Positions 34,455 to 43,357 of a stretch of 64,000 nt of DNA are shown here, piece after piece. A program made the translations under genes and the position numbers. The stretch is taken from contig CAVYZS010000001.1 of NCBI GenBank assembly GCA_963773085.1, positions 381,032 to 445,031 of the forward strand, in the 5' to 3' direction. The stretch comes from JAENVT01 sp963773085 (GTDB taxonomy: Bacteria > Actinomycetota > Acidimicrobiia > Acidimicrobiales > Ilumatobacteraceae). Numbering within the stretch: position 1 is the stretch's first letter; each line of letters starts with the position of its first letter. Under the pieces are notes generated by a model that was not told the origin of the DNA, did not search any database, and worked only from the letters and a program-made list of their open reading frames with translations.

Positions 34455-35533
34455 ATTCCTCCGATGCGACCGGAGTAAGTCTGTCGATGCCCGTGGTCGT
34501 CGCCCCGGATCACGTGCATCACGACGTTGCGTCAGGTGTGTGGTGTGGTGTCACCGAGCCCACCGACGAATTGCCCGCACGTGCCGAGATCCTGGCTGCG
34601 GGATGCGCCTTGGCCGGGGCGCCACTGGTCGAGGCGGGCGACCATGGCCTCGCTGCGTTGCGGCGGGTACACGACGAGCAGTTCCTCACGGTGCTGCAGA
34701 CCGCCTACCAGCGATGGGTCGCCGACGGTCACCTGGACTCGCCTGGGATCCCGTACGTGACGCCGTACTTCTTTCCGCCTGTCGCCGGCCAGCACGGTGG
34801 TGATCGTCGCCGGGGTGCGGCGACGATCAGGGCAGAGATCGGCTATTACGCGATGGACACGTTGACATGCATCGGTGAGGGAACCTGGACCGGGGCAAAG
34901 GCCGCGGCCGACGCCGCAGCGACCGCTGCTGGTCTCGTGGTCGCCGGGCAGCGTGCGGCGTACGCGGTGTGCCGCCCACCGGGTCATCACGCCGGCCCGG
35001 CGTTCTTCGGTGGAAGCTGCTACCTCAACAACGCAGCGGTTGCCGCAGCCGAGTTGCGAGCAGGCGGCGCTGGCCGCGTCGCCATCATCGACATCGACGC
35101 CCACCACGGCAATGGCACCCAGGCCATCTTCTGGAACGACCCTGCAGTGTTCTACGGCTCCGTGCACGTCGACCCGGCAGCCGGTTGGTTCCCTCACACA
35201 GTGGGTCACGCCGACGAGATCGACGACACCGGCACGAACTGGAACATGCCGGTGCATACCCGAGCCGATGACGGCGACTGGCTCAACGCCTGCACCTCGT
35301 TGCTCGCGGTTGTGCGCCGGTTCGAGCCGGAGAGCGTCGTCGTATCACTCGGCGTAGATGCCGCCGTCGACGATCCGAACAGTCCGCTGCGCGTGACCGA
35401 TCGAGGGTTCCAGGCGATCGGCCGACTGATCGCCGATCTCGATCGTCCAACCGTCTTCGTCCAGGAAGGCGGGTACGTGCTGTCGTCGCTGGCCGAGCAC
35501 ACATTGGCGGTGCTCACGGGTTTCGAATCCTGA
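34451..35533 (+). CDS. Histone deacetylase-family amidohydrolase (acetylpolyamine-type)
   Basis: The 360-aa protein carries the zinc-dependent deacetylase core: RPPGHHAGP (two catalytic His), GGSCYLNNAAVAA, IDIDAHHGNGTQ (Asp and His zinc ligands) and SLGVDAAVDDPN (where the second metal-ligand Asp is expected). It removes acetyl groups from small amines such as acetylpolyamines, or possibly from proteins. The start is GTG 34451, overlapping the preceding stop. With the P1 peptidase, sarcosine oxidase, amidase and Rieske genes it suggests use of N-acylated or N-methylated amines. Confidence 0.85.
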   Translation: MNSSDATGVSLSMPVVVAPDHVHHDVASGVWCGVTEPTDELPARAEILAAGCALAGAPLVEAGDHGLAALRRVHDEQFLTVLQTAYQRWVADGHLDSPGIPYVTPYFFPPVAGQHGGDRRRGAATIRAEIGYYAMDTLTCIGEGTWTGAKAAADAAATAAGLVVAGQRAAYAVCRPPGHHAGPAFFGGSCYLNNAAVAAAELRAGGAGRVAIIDIDAHHGNGTQAIFWNDPAVFYGSVHVDPAAGWFPHTVGHADEIDDTGTNWNMPVHTRADDGDWLNACTSLLAVVRRFEPESVVVSLGVDAAVDDPNSPLRVTDRGFQAIGRLIADLDRPTVFVQEGGYVLSSLAEHTLAVLTGFES

Positions 35534-35555
35534 CCCGGTCGGTAGGCTTTCGCTC

Positions 35556-35831
35556 ATGGCCGTGACCGTTCGAATCCCCACCACGATGCGCCCGATTGCC
35601 GGCGGCGCCTCCTCCGTCCAGGTCGAGGGGGTCACGCTGGCCGACGTGCTGACCAACCTCGACACTGCGCACCCCGGTTTCCACGAGCGACTGTTCGACG
35701 AGACCGGCGCCCTGCGTAAGTTCGTCAACGTGTTCGTCGCCGACGACGATGTGCGTTACCTCGACGGTGTCGACACCAAGGTGCCCAACGGCGCGACCGT
35801 CAGCATCATCCCTGCCGTCGCCGGCGGCTGA
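35556..35831 (+). CDS. ThiS/MoaD-family sulfur carrier protein (CysO-like)
   Basis: A 91-residue ubiquitin-like protein: VTVRIPTTMRPIAGG at the start, VSIIPAVAGG at the end. The C-terminal Gly-Gly is the site of adenylation and thiocarboxylate formation by a MoeB/ThiF-type enzyme. Length and sequence fit CysO (cysteine synthesis) or a general MoaD-like carrier; no cysM or mec gene is adjacent to decide. ATG 35556 follows TAGGCT (35543-35548) at seven bases. Convergent with groEL across a hairpin. Confidence 0.85.
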   Translation: MAVTVRIPTTMRPIAGGASSVQVEGVTLADVLTNLDTAHPGFHERLFDETGALRKFVNVFVADDDVRYLDGVDTKVPNGATVSIIPAVAGG

Positions 35832-35926
35832 GTCCGGCAGCCCGGTAGCAGCCCATCGAGTGTCTGCTGCCCCACCCGGCGGTTTCAGGAAACACTCTGT
35901 CACCGAAGCTCTTCCCCGAACGGGAA

Positions 35927-35952
35927 GAGGACCCGCATCGCTGCGGGTCCTC
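35927..35952. terminator. Hairpin between convergent sulfur-carrier and groEL genes
   Basis: GAGGACCCGC and its complement GCGGGTCCTC form a perfect 10-bp stem with a six-base loop. It sits between convergent stops and probably serves both strands. No long T-run is present on either side. Confidence 0.75.
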
Positions 35953-35989
35953 CTCTCCGATTTGACGTGTTGTGCGTGAAAGCTGGGGA

Positions 35990-37612
35990 CTAGAAGTCCT
36001 CCATGCCTCCGCCGCCCATTCCGCCGCCTGCGTCCTTCTCCGGCTTGTCGGCGACGACAGCTTCGGTGGTGAGGAACAGGGCAGCAATCGATGCGGCGTT
36101 CTGCAGGGCAGAGCGAGTCACCTTGGCGGCGTCGATGACGCCGATCTTGACCAGGTCCTCGTAGACGCCGGTGGCGGCATTGAGTCCGTTGGCGCCCTTC
36201 AAGTGCCTGACCTTCTCGACGACGACGCCACCTTCCATGCCGGCGTTCTCGGCGATCTGCTTCAGTGGTGCTTCGAGGCTCTTGGACACCAGGCGGGCAC
36301 CCGTGGCTTCATCGCCTTTCAGGCTGTCGGCAACAGCGTTGACGGCCGCCTGTGCACGCAGCAGCGCGACTCCGCCGCCGGGGACGACGCCTTCTTCGAT
36401 GGCGGCCTTGGTGGTCGACACGGCATCTTCGATGCGGTGCTTCTTCTCCTTGAGCTCGACCTCGGTGGCCGCTCCGACCTTCAGCACGGCGACGCCGCCG
36501 CTGAGCTTGGCGAGACGCTCCTGGAGTTTCTCACGGTCGTAGTCGCTGTCGGTGTTGTCGATCTCGGCCTTGATCTGGTTGATACGGCCCTTGATGTCGT
36601 CTTCCGTTCCGCCACCTTCGACGATGGTGGTCTCGTCCTTGGTGATGATGATCTTCTTGGCGCTGCCGAGCAGATCGAGCGTGGTGTTCTCCAGCTTGAG
36701 TCCGACTTCCTCGCTGATGACCTGTCCACCGGTGAGGATGGCCATGTCCTGCAGCATCGCCTTGCGGCGCTCGCCGAAGCCTGGAGCCTTGACGGCTGCG
36801 GACTTGAACGTGCCGCGGATCTTGTTGACGACCAGCGTGGCGAGGGCCTCGCCCTCGATGTCTTCGGCGATGATGACCAGCGGGCGACCGCCCTGCATGA
36901 CCTTCTCGAGCACCGGCAGCATGTCGCGCACCGACGAGATCTTCGACGAAACGAGGAGGACGTACGGGTCCTCGAGTGAGGCCTCCATACGCTCCATGTC
37001 GGTGGCGAAGTACGGCGAGATGTAGCCCTTGTCGAAGCGCATGCCCTCGACGAGGTCCATCTCCATACCGAAGGTCTGGCTTTCCTCGACGGTGATGACG
37101 CCGTCCTTGCCGACCTTGTCGATGGCCTCGGAGATCATCTGACCGATCTCGTCGTCGGCAGCCGAGATCGATGCAACCTGGGCGATCTGATCCTTCGAGT
37201 CGACTTCCTTGGCGAGCGCCTTGATCGACGCCACTGCGGCGTCGACGGCTGCCTCGATGCCCTTCTTGAGGGTCATCGGGTTGGCTCCGGCGGCTACGTT
37301 GCGCAGTCCCTCGTGAACCATGCTCCACGCCAACACGGTGGCCGTGGTGGTGCCGTCACCGGCGACGTCGTCGGTCTTCTTGGCGACCTCTTTGACGAGC
37401 TCGGCGCCGATCTTCTCGTATGGATCCTCGAGGTCGATCTCCTTGGCGATGGACACGCCGTCATTGGTGATGGTGGGCGCGCCCCACTTCTTCTCCAGGA
37501 CGACGTTGCGGCCCTTTGGCCCGAGGGTGACGCGCACCGCGTCGGCGAGCTTGTTCATGCCAGCTTCGAGTGCGCGACGAGCCTGCTCGTCGAATGCGAT
37601 CATTTTCGCCAT
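35990..37612 (-). CDS. groEL: 60-kDa chaperonin GroEL
   Basis: The 540-aa protein is complete, opening MAKMIAFDEQARRALEAG and ending in GGMGGGGMEDF. The ATP site VTLGPKGRNVVL and VAGDGTTTATVLA (catalytic Asp) and the hinge and C-terminal ATP-contact regions are all present. It folds proteins in the cytoplasm with GroES, whose gene is not next to it, so this is the free-standing groEL copy. GGAGG lies upstream of ATG 37612. Regulation by HrcA is expected from the CIRCE operator just upstream. The Gly/Met tail is the canonical GroEL type, not a His-rich tail. Confidence 0.97.
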   Translation of the reverse strand: MAKMIAFDEQARRALEAGMNKLADAVRVTLGPKGRNVVLEKKWGAPTITNDGVSIAKEIDLEDPYEKIGAELVKEVAKKTDDVAGDGTTTATVLAWSMVHEGLRNVAAGANPMTLKKGIEAAVDAAVASIKALAKEVDSKDQIAQVASISAADDEIGQMISEAIDKVGKDGVITVEESQTFGMEMDLVEGMRFDKGYISPYFATDMERMEASLEDPYVLLVSSKISSVRDMLPVLEKVMQGGRPLVIIAEDIEGEALATLVVNKIRGTFKSAAVKAPGFGERRKAMLQDMAILTGGQVISEEVGLKLENTTLDLLGSAKKIIITKDETTIVEGGGTEDDIKGRINQIKAEIDNTDSDYDREKLQERLAKLSGGVAVLKVGAATEVELKEKKHRIEDAVSTTKAAIEEGVVPGGGVALLRAQAAVNAVADSLKGDEATGARLVSKSLEAPLKQIAENAGMEGGVVVEKVRHLKGANGLNAATGVYEDLVKIGVIDAAKVTRSALQNAASIAALFLTTEAVVADKPEKDAGGGMGGGGMEDF

Positions 37613-37668
37613 TACTTGTGCCTCCACGATGAGGGGTTGATGTCATTCGCACTCACAGTGCGAGAGTG

Positions 37669-37695
37669 CTAGCACTCTAGACCGTCGAGTGCTAA
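37669..37695. promoter_or_regulatory. CIRCE operator (HrcA-binding)
   Basis: CTAGCACTC-N9-GAGTGCTAA differs from the CIRCE consensus (TTAGCACTC-N9-GAGTGCTAA) by one base. It ends about 57 bases before the groEL start. A further half-site set (GAGTGCTAGCACTC at 37664-37677, and GCACTC near 37650) overlaps it. Confidence 0.9.
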
Positions 37696-37708
37696 TCCGG
37701 CAACCCTG

Positions 37709-37921
37709 CTGGTGGGCCTCACTCGCCTCCGCTGCGCTTCGGCTCTTCGGCCTGGGCCTTCGGCCTGGGTTCACGGCTGCCGGGTCTGGCATCCCGACTG
37801 GTGGGCCTCACTCGCCTCCGCTGCGCTTCGGCTCTTCGGCCTGGGCCTTCGGCGTGGCACTCGCCTCCCTCCTGGTCCGGCGCCTCCGCTGCGCTTCGGC
37901 TCTTCGGCCTGGGCCTTCGGC
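37709..37921. repeat. Dispersed ~40-55-base direct repeats
   Basis: The core CTCCGCTGCGCTTCGGCTCT followed by TCGGCCTGGGCCTTCGGC occurs at about 37728-37764, 37817-37853 and 37884-37921. The first two copies share a longer left part (CTGGTGGGCCTCACTCGC) and are 89 bases apart. A shorter copy lies at 38060-38090. The region has no gene. Copies are nearly identical, suggesting recent spread or recombination. Confidence 0.85.
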
Positions 37922-37952
37922 GTGGGATGCCGGTCAGGGATGCCGGTCAGTC

Positions 37953-38043
37953 GGGCGCGAAATCGGTAGCAGCAGTGCTCACATCGCTCCCGACCGGATC
38001 CAACGGGTTCGATTTCGGTGCTGGCAGTACCGGAATCGCGCCC
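37953..38043. repeat. MITE-like palindromic element, related to 12567-12658
   Basis: GGGCGCGAAATCGGTA at the left end and TACCGGAATCGCGCCC at the right end are imperfect inverted repeats (13 of 16 bases) around about 60 bases of non-coding sequence. The right end is the reverse complement of the GGGCGCGATTCCGG core seen near 12.6 kb. No transposase is present. Confidence 0.5.
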
Positions 38044-38059
38044 AACCACACCCGCCGAC

Positions 38060-38090
38060 ACTCCGCTGCGCTTCGGCTCTTCGGCGTGGG
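38060..38090. repeat. Fourth, partial copy of the 37.7-kb direct repeat
   Basis: CTCCGCTGCGCTTCGGCTCT then TCGGCGTGGG, lacking the middle CTGGGCC segment. It lies next to the right end of the palindromic element. Confidence 0.7.
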
Positions 38091-38150
38091 TGTCACGCTC
38101 TCCGTGTCGGCGCGGTATCGGCCGGGATGAGGTGCCGTTAGTGTCGGGAT

Positions 38151-39597
38151 GTGGACGTGGCGGTGGTCGGAGGAGGTGTTGCCGGGCTCGGCGGCGCGCT
38201 GGCGTTGGCCCGGCGCGGCCACACCGTCACGGTGTTCGAGCGCGACGACACACCCATGCCTCACTCCGCCGACGAGGCGTTCGACTGGGACCGGCGTGGT
38301 GCCCCGCAGGTTCGGCACAGCCACGCCTTCCTGGCCCGCCTGGTCGGCCTGCTGAAGTCGGATTACCCCGACATCTATCAACAACTCCTCGATGAAGGCG
38401 CCACGGAGATGCGTTTCGGCGACGACCTTCCCGCGACCATCACGAACTTCGAGCGCCAAGCTGCCGATGACGAGCTGAACATGTTGGCGTGTCGTCGCAC
38501 CACGTTCGAATGGGTCTTGCGCCGTGCCGCCCTGGCCGAGGGCCGCGTCGAGTTTCGCACCGGCGTTGCCGTCACCGGGTTGACGTCAGAACCAAGACCC
38601 GCCGTTCCACGCGTGACCGGTGTGCGACTTGCAGACGGCAGTGAAACAGCATGCGATCTCGTGGTCGTCGCCGCCGGACGGCGCAGTGCCTTGCCCGACT
38701 GGCTGAGCGAGATCGGCTGCGCGCCGATCGGCGACGAGATCGACGACACCGGGATCGTCTACTTCAGCCGGTTCTATCGATTGCGCGACGGCGCCATCAA
38801 GCCACCCCGCTACCGGTCCGATCGGCGGTGATCTCGGATACCTCAAGTACGGCGTGTTCGTCGGTGACAATCGCACGTTCTCGGTCACTTTGGCGACCCC
38901 GACGGCCGACCAGGAACTGCGCAAGCGGCTGATGGAACCCGATACCTTCGACTGTTGCGCTCGTCAGTTGGTGGCCACGGCACCGTGGCTCGACGGCCGC
39001 GCCGTACCGATCACCGAGTCCGTGCATGCGATGGCCGGCCTGGTCAACCTGTGGCGGCAGTACGTCATCGACGGTCGTCCGGTGGCAACGGGGTTCATCC
39101 CCATCGGCGATGCCGTGCTGTGCACGAATCCGCTCTATGGACGGGGTTGTTCGACAGCCTTCTGGGGGGCGCATCTGATGGTTGCCGCAATCGACGACAA
39201 CCCTGGTGATCCCGAGCGCATGATGCTGGCCTACGACTCGACGCTTCGTGCTCAGATCCACCCCTGGTACCGGGCCAGTGTCGAGCAGGATGCCGAGGCC
39301 CGGCGTGTCGCCGCGGCGCTCCTGGCCGGTGAAGATCCCGATGGCGATGCCTCCGACCAGCGCACTTTCATGCGCGCTGTGTTCCGCGATGGCCTGCTGC
39401 CGGCGCTGCGCCGCGACGTCGTGGTGCTTCGGGCGTTCTTCCGCAGCCTCAACCTGCTGACCGCACCCGACGCGATGCTCAAGGATCCCGACGTCGGCGC
39501 CCGGGTGCTGAGCGTGTGGCAGGACCGCGACAACCGTCCACCCGAGCCTGCGCTCGGACCCAAACGGCGAGCGGATCTACTGGCCTTGCTTACCTGA
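38151..39597 (+). CDS. FAD-dependent monooxygenase-like protein (one frameshift)
   Basis: GTG 38151 opens DVAVVGGGVAGLGGALALARRGH with an FAD Rossmann motif; FERDD holds the ribose-binding acidic residue. RRGAPQVRHSHAFLARL resembles epoxidase/halogenase-like FAD monooxygenases. The second FAD motif appears as FIPIGDAVLCTNPLYGRGCST. The frame breaks by one extra base in CCCC at 38805-38808; removing it gives IKPPATGPIGGDLGYLKYG and a 481-aa protein. TAGTGT lies six bases before the start. Substrate unknown; the enzyme class attacks double bonds or aromatic rings. Its end overlaps the aquaporin gene on the other strand. Confidence 0.75.
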
Positions 39598-40407
39598 ATC
39601 GTTGACGATGGCGGACATGTTCTGGAGAACATCGCGTAGCTCCGCAGCACCTGGTAGCTCGCCGAGTTCGGTTTCCTCCAGCCGCGAATCGTCGAGCATC
39701 AGCCAGACGATGAGACCGAGCACGGCGCCGATCATCGGGAAGAGGATGAACGCCCATAGCTGCTGCAGCGCCTCCGTGCGCGTGTCGGCGAACAGGGCGG
39801 TGGCGAGGCTTCGCAAGGGGTTGACCGAGGTGTTGTCGACCGGGATCGAGATCAGGTGGATCACCGTCAAGGTGACTCCCAACGCTAGACCTCCCATGCC
39901 TGGGGCGAACTTCTTGGTCGTCGTGAACAAGTAGACCATCACCAGCAGCCCTGTCAGTAGCACCTCGACGACGATCGTCGAACCGAGCCCGTAGTACTTG
40001 CCGGACCACAGGTTGGCGTCGAACTGACCACGTCGGAAGCCCTCCTTGCCGCTGGCGATTCCGTAGATGACGGCCGCGCCACCGACTGCACCGACCACCT
40101 GACCGATGCAGGCGTACACCGCGTGGGGTCTGTCGACCTTGCGTGCCAACAGCATGCCGAGCGTGACGGCCGGGTTGAGGTGGCACCCGGAGATCGGCCC
40201 GACCACGTAATACATGACCATCAGCGACAGCCCGAATCCCATGGCGACGATCAGCAGCTTGACCAGGGCCGCACCGGTCGATGCGTCACCTTCGGGCAGC
40301 AGGCCGAGTGCAGGCAACAGGATCGCCACCCCCGGGCCACCGAGCATCAAGACCATTGTGCCCACCATCTCGGCGGCGAGGATGCGACTGTTGTTCCGCG
40401 GTTCCAT
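39577..40407 (-). CDS. Aquaporin/MIP-family channel
   Basis: 276 aa with six hydrophobic helices and the two half-helix loops of the MIP family: SGCHLNPAVTLG in the first and NTSVNPLRSLATALF in the second, where NPA has become NPL. The Arg after the second motif, part of the selectivity filter, is kept. The NPL form and the 20-residue insert after the fourth helix set it apart from classic AqpZ, so solute choice (water, glycerol or other) is not certain. Start ATG 40407. Confidence 0.85.
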   Translation of the reverse strand: MEPRNNSRILAAEMVGTMVLMLGGPGVAILLPALGLLPEGDASTGAALVKLLIVAMGFGLSLMVMYYVVGPISGCHLNPAVTLGMLLARKVDRPHAVYACIGQVVGAVGGAAVIYGIASGKEGFRRGQFDANLWSGKYYGLGSTIVVEVLLTGLLVMVYLFTTTKKFAPGMGGLALGVTLTVIHLISIPVDNTSVNPLRSLATALFADTRTEALQQLWAFILFPMIGAVLGLIVWLMLDDSRLEETELGELPGAAELRDVLQNMSAIVNDSGKQGQ

Positions 40408-40468
40408 GGCCAGACCATATTCCTTCGTGCATCACCGAACGCCTGATCCTCGGGTACCTTCCTGTGGC

Positions 40469-41272
40469 ATGGCTCGTCGCCGCAGTGAGTCGCTGCTCGT
40501 CACCGTGTACGAACGCGGTGCTCTGCGACGCCGACCCGACGAACTGATCGTCGAGGAGCCGATGACCATCCAACTCGACGGCGCGATCGTCAGCACAACG
40601 ATGCGCACTCCTGGCAACGATTACGAGCTTGCCGCTGGGTTCTGCTTCAGTGACGGCCTACTCGGTGGGGCGAGGGTCACCGGGGTGCGATATTGCGCCG
40701 ACGGAGCCGCCAGCGAGAGCCAGTTCAATGTCGTCACCGTGGAAACCGGCGGCCGTGCTCCGGTGCCCACCCCGCGCCTGGGCACCACGACGAGCAGCTG
40801 CGGGTTGTGCGGTAACGATGCCATCGATGCCTTGTGCGACCGCCTGCAGCCGCTCCCATCGACGCCGGCGATCTCGCTCGATGTCCTGGCTGCGATGCCG
40901 TCATCAGTGCTCACCGGCCAAGGACTGTTCTCGACCACCGGCGCAGTGCACGCCGCAGCGGCGTTCTCGCCGCGCGGTGAGGTGCTCACGACCCGGGAAG
41001 ACGTCGGCCGTCACAACGCAGTCGACAAGGTGGTCGGCCGCATGTTGCTCGATGGTCAGCTTCCGGCCACCGGTCTCGGTCTGTTCGTCAGCGGGCGGGC
41101 CAGCTTCGAGCTGGCGCAGAAGGCCTGGGCAGCAGGATTCGGCACGTTGGTTGCGGTCAGTGCTCCCACGGCGCTCGCTGTGCAAACGGCCCGCCGTGCC
41201 GGTCTGACCTTGGCCGGGTTCGTTCGTGGACAGCGCCTCAACATCTATGCGCCTGAACGGATGCAGCTCTAG
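40469..41272 (+). CDS. fdhD: Formate dehydrogenase accessory sulfurtransferase FdhD
   Basis: 267 aa with the family patterns DELIVEEPMTIQLDG, TPGNDYELAAGFCFSDG, the sulfur-transfer motif SSCGLCG, TREDVGRHNAVDKVVG and FVSGRASFELAQKA. FdhD passes sulfur from a cysteine desulfurase to the molybdenum cofactor of formate dehydrogenase in the cytoplasm. Its presence implies such an enzyme elsewhere in the genome. ATG 40469 follows TACCTT (40455-40460) at eight bases. Next gene begins ten bases after its stop, with its own -10-like box. Confidence 0.95.
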   Translation: MARRRSESLLVTVYERGALRRRPDELIVEEPMTIQLDGAIVSTTMRTPGNDYELAAGFCFSDGLLGGARVTGVRYCADGAASESQFNVVTVETGGRAPVPTPRLGTTTSSCGLCGNDAIDALCDRLQPLPSTPAISLDVLAAMPSSVLTGQGLFSTTGAVHAAAAFSPRGEVLTTREDVGRHNAVDKVVGRMLLDGQLPATGLGLFVSGRASFELAQKAWAAGFGTLVAVSAPTALAVQTARRAGLTLAGFVRGQRLNIYAPERMQL

Positions 41273-41281
41273 CCTGGAGCC

Positions 41282-41971
41282 ATGAAGAGCGAACCTGTCT
41301 CGCCGTCCGCCGGTGTCGGCGTACTGCATCTGTTCTGCAAGCCGACTCCCATGTTCGACGCCGAGGCGGTCGTCGCGGCGGTGAAGGCGGCCCAGGATGC
41401 CGGTTGCCAGGTCGTGACGGTGGCGATGCTCGGCCACAAGTGTGATGCCGCGGTGATGGCCGTGCATGCGGATCTTCGCGAGCTACGTGCTCTGCAGACC
41501 GGTGTGCAGCATGCCGGGCTCGACGTCGTCGATTCGTATGTCAGCATCACCGAGGTCAGCGAGTACGCGGCGCAGATGCCCGAGGAGATGAAGCGACCCA
41601 GGCTGTATCCGACCATCCCGCCGACCCACGTCGATCATGCGATGCCGGCTTGGTGCTTCTACCCGATGAGCAAGCGCCGCGATGGCGACGTCAACTGGTT
41701 CACCCTGCCGTACGACACGCGCAGCGAGTTGATGCAGGAACACGGCGCAAGCGGTCGCAAGTTCGCCGGTCGGATCGCCCAATACATCACCGCATCGACG
41801 GGGCTCGACGACTACGAATGGGGTGTCACGTTGTTCGCTGAGCATCCCGACGACCTGAAGGAGGTGGTCTACACCATGCGCTTCGATCAGGCATCAGCGG
41901 TGTACGCCGAGTTCGGGCCGTTCTACACCGGCATTGTGACGCCGGTCGAGGAACTGGTTCGCGCCATCTAG
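41282..41971 (+). CDS. hemQ: Coproheme decarboxylase HemQ (ChdC)
   Basis: The 229-aa protein has the chlorite-dismutase fold pattern: VLHLFCKPTP, SYVSITEVSEY, FYPMSKRR, NWFTLPYDTR and the proximal heme His in MQEHGASGRKFAGRI. It converts coproheme to heme b using peroxide, the last step of heme synthesis in Gram-positive bacteria. TAGCCT (41270-41275) lies six bases before the ATG and overlaps the end of fdhD. No other heme gene is nearby. Convergent with the binding-protein gene (four-base overlap). Confidence 0.93.
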   Translation: MKSEPVSPSAGVGVLHLFCKPTPMFDAEAVVAAVKAAQDAGCQVVTVAMLGHKCDAAVMAVHADLRELRALQTGVQHAGLDVVDSYVSITEVSEYAAQMPEEMKRPRLYPTIPPTHVDHAMPAWCFYPMSKRRDGDVNWFTLPYDTRSELMQEHGASGRKFAGRIAQYITASTGLDDYEWGVTLFAEHPDDLKEVVYTMRFDQASAVYAEFGPFYTGIVTPVEELVRAI

Positions 41972-43236
41972 ATGTCGACGTGCACGGTTTGCTTCTTGGA
42001 ATCGCGCCCGAGGTCGTCGAACCCGAACAACTCGAAATCGGCGGCGATCACGTCGCCGTTGATGCCCAGAGTCAAGGTGCCAGCCGGACCGTCGTAGTTG
42101 ATGTTGCTACCTTCTTCGATGTCGGCTCGACAGGCGACGAACGACATGCACGGTGAGCCGCTGTCGCTCACCGCGGGGATCTGCTGGGCGATCAGCGTCG
42201 GCTGCGTCGAATTGGCGGCCAGCGCGGCCAGGGCGATGAGATTGACGCAGTCGAACGCATTCGCGGCGTACGGACTGGGGTTGTCGGGTGTGTCGCCGAG
42301 TTGGATGAGGAACTTCTCGTCCGTGCTGTACGCGACGGGCGAGACTCCGGTCACGCGTCTGGCCAGCGACTCGCCCAAGGGCTCCGCAGATGCCGGCGGT
42401 CGACGCATTGCATCGTTGATGACGTAGTCCGGCTTGTTCGGTCGCGACATCTCGTCGATCTTCCCCATCATGACGGGACCCGAGGTCGCGTCGCCGATCA
42501 CGACCACAGCGCCCGGTGACCCGAGTGCCACCTGACGGGCGGCGGAATTGATGGACTGGTCGTCAGCAGAATAGGGAACCGCCGCGTTCTGCACGATTCC
42601 TCTCTGTCGCAGCGATGCTCCGACCGAATCGGCAAAGGCCTGGCCGTAGGCATCGTCGATATAGGTGATCGTCGCCCGGCTGGCCCCCGTCCGGTCGACC
42701 GCCTCGCCGATGGCCAAGGCCTGCAGTGAGTCGGATGGGATCGTTCGGAAGAACAGGTTCCGATCCGGGAAGTCGTCGAGGAGGCTTGCCGAGGCAGTCG
42801 GTGAGCAGGCCACGACACCGGCATCAACGATCTCGCCGAGCCCGACCAGGGCGTTGATCGACGACGCAGGGCCAATGATTGCGTCGACACCGAGTTCGAG
42901 GAGCGCGGCTATGGCGGGATCGATGCCGATACCCGCTACGCCCTCGCCCTCTCGGTGCAGCACCACGCCGTGCCCGCCGTAGCCGCCGGCGGCGTTGATC
43001 TTGTCGACGGCGAGCTCAACGGCGTTGCCGATGGCTTGACCGATGTCGGCGTTGGCGCTGCCCTGAGGCGTCAACACTCCGATCGTCAGGATGCCGTCGT
43101 CGACGCGGGCGGCGGGCGCGGTCGTGGTCGGAAACGTCGAGGCTGGACGTGCCGAATCCGAGCTACACGCGACAGCGACTGCCATCAACCCGGTCACGGT
43201 CAGTGACGTGGCGATCAGCGATGACGCGCGGCGCAT
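41968..43236 (-). CDS. Branched-chain amino acid-type substrate-binding lipoprotein
   Basis: 422 aa; signal ends MAVAVAC (lipoprotein), then a periplasmic-binding-protein type 1 fold as in LivJ/LivK: LTIGVLTPQGSANADIG, AVELAVDKINAAGGYGG, VDAIIGPASS, VACSPTASASLLDD, TYIDDAYGQAFADS. The ligand would be a branched-chain amino acid, amide or related compound. No permease or ATPase gene is next to it, so it may serve a transporter encoded elsewhere or act as a sensor. ATG 43236 follows TACAAT (43244-43249) at seven bases, an almost ideal -10 box. Confidence 0.85.
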   Translation of the reverse strand: MRRASSLIATSLTVTGLMAVAVACSSDSARPASTFPTTTAPAARVDDGILTIGVLTPQGSANADIGQAIGNAVELAVDKINAAGGYGGHGVVLHREGEGVAGIGIDPAIAALLELGVDAIIGPASSINALVGLGEIVDAGVVACSPTASASLLDDFPDRNLFFRTIPSDSLQALAIGEAVDRTGASRATITYIDDAYGQAFADSVGASLRQRGIVQNAAVPYSADDQSINSAARQVALGSPGAVVVIGDATSGPVMMGKIDEMSRPNKPDYVINDAMRRPPASAEPLGESLARRVTGVSPVAYSTDEKFLIQLGDTPDNPSPYAANAFDCVNLIALAALAANSTQPTLIAQQIPAVSDSGSPCMSFVACRADIEEGSNINYDGPAGTLTLGINGDVIAADFELFGFDDLGRDSKKQTVHVDI

Positions 43237-43357
43237 GGGCCGGATTGTAGAGGTCACCGTGGGGAGTACGTGCGCCGTCCGCGGGTGGAACTGTGACAGA
43301 GACGTTTCACCGAGCCGAGATCGAACGGGCCGTGCTGCATGCCGTAGGGTCGCCGTC

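Noticed and set aside
37709..38090. CRISPR array
   Set aside because: Copies are unevenly spaced, spacers are not of equal size and no cas gene is present.
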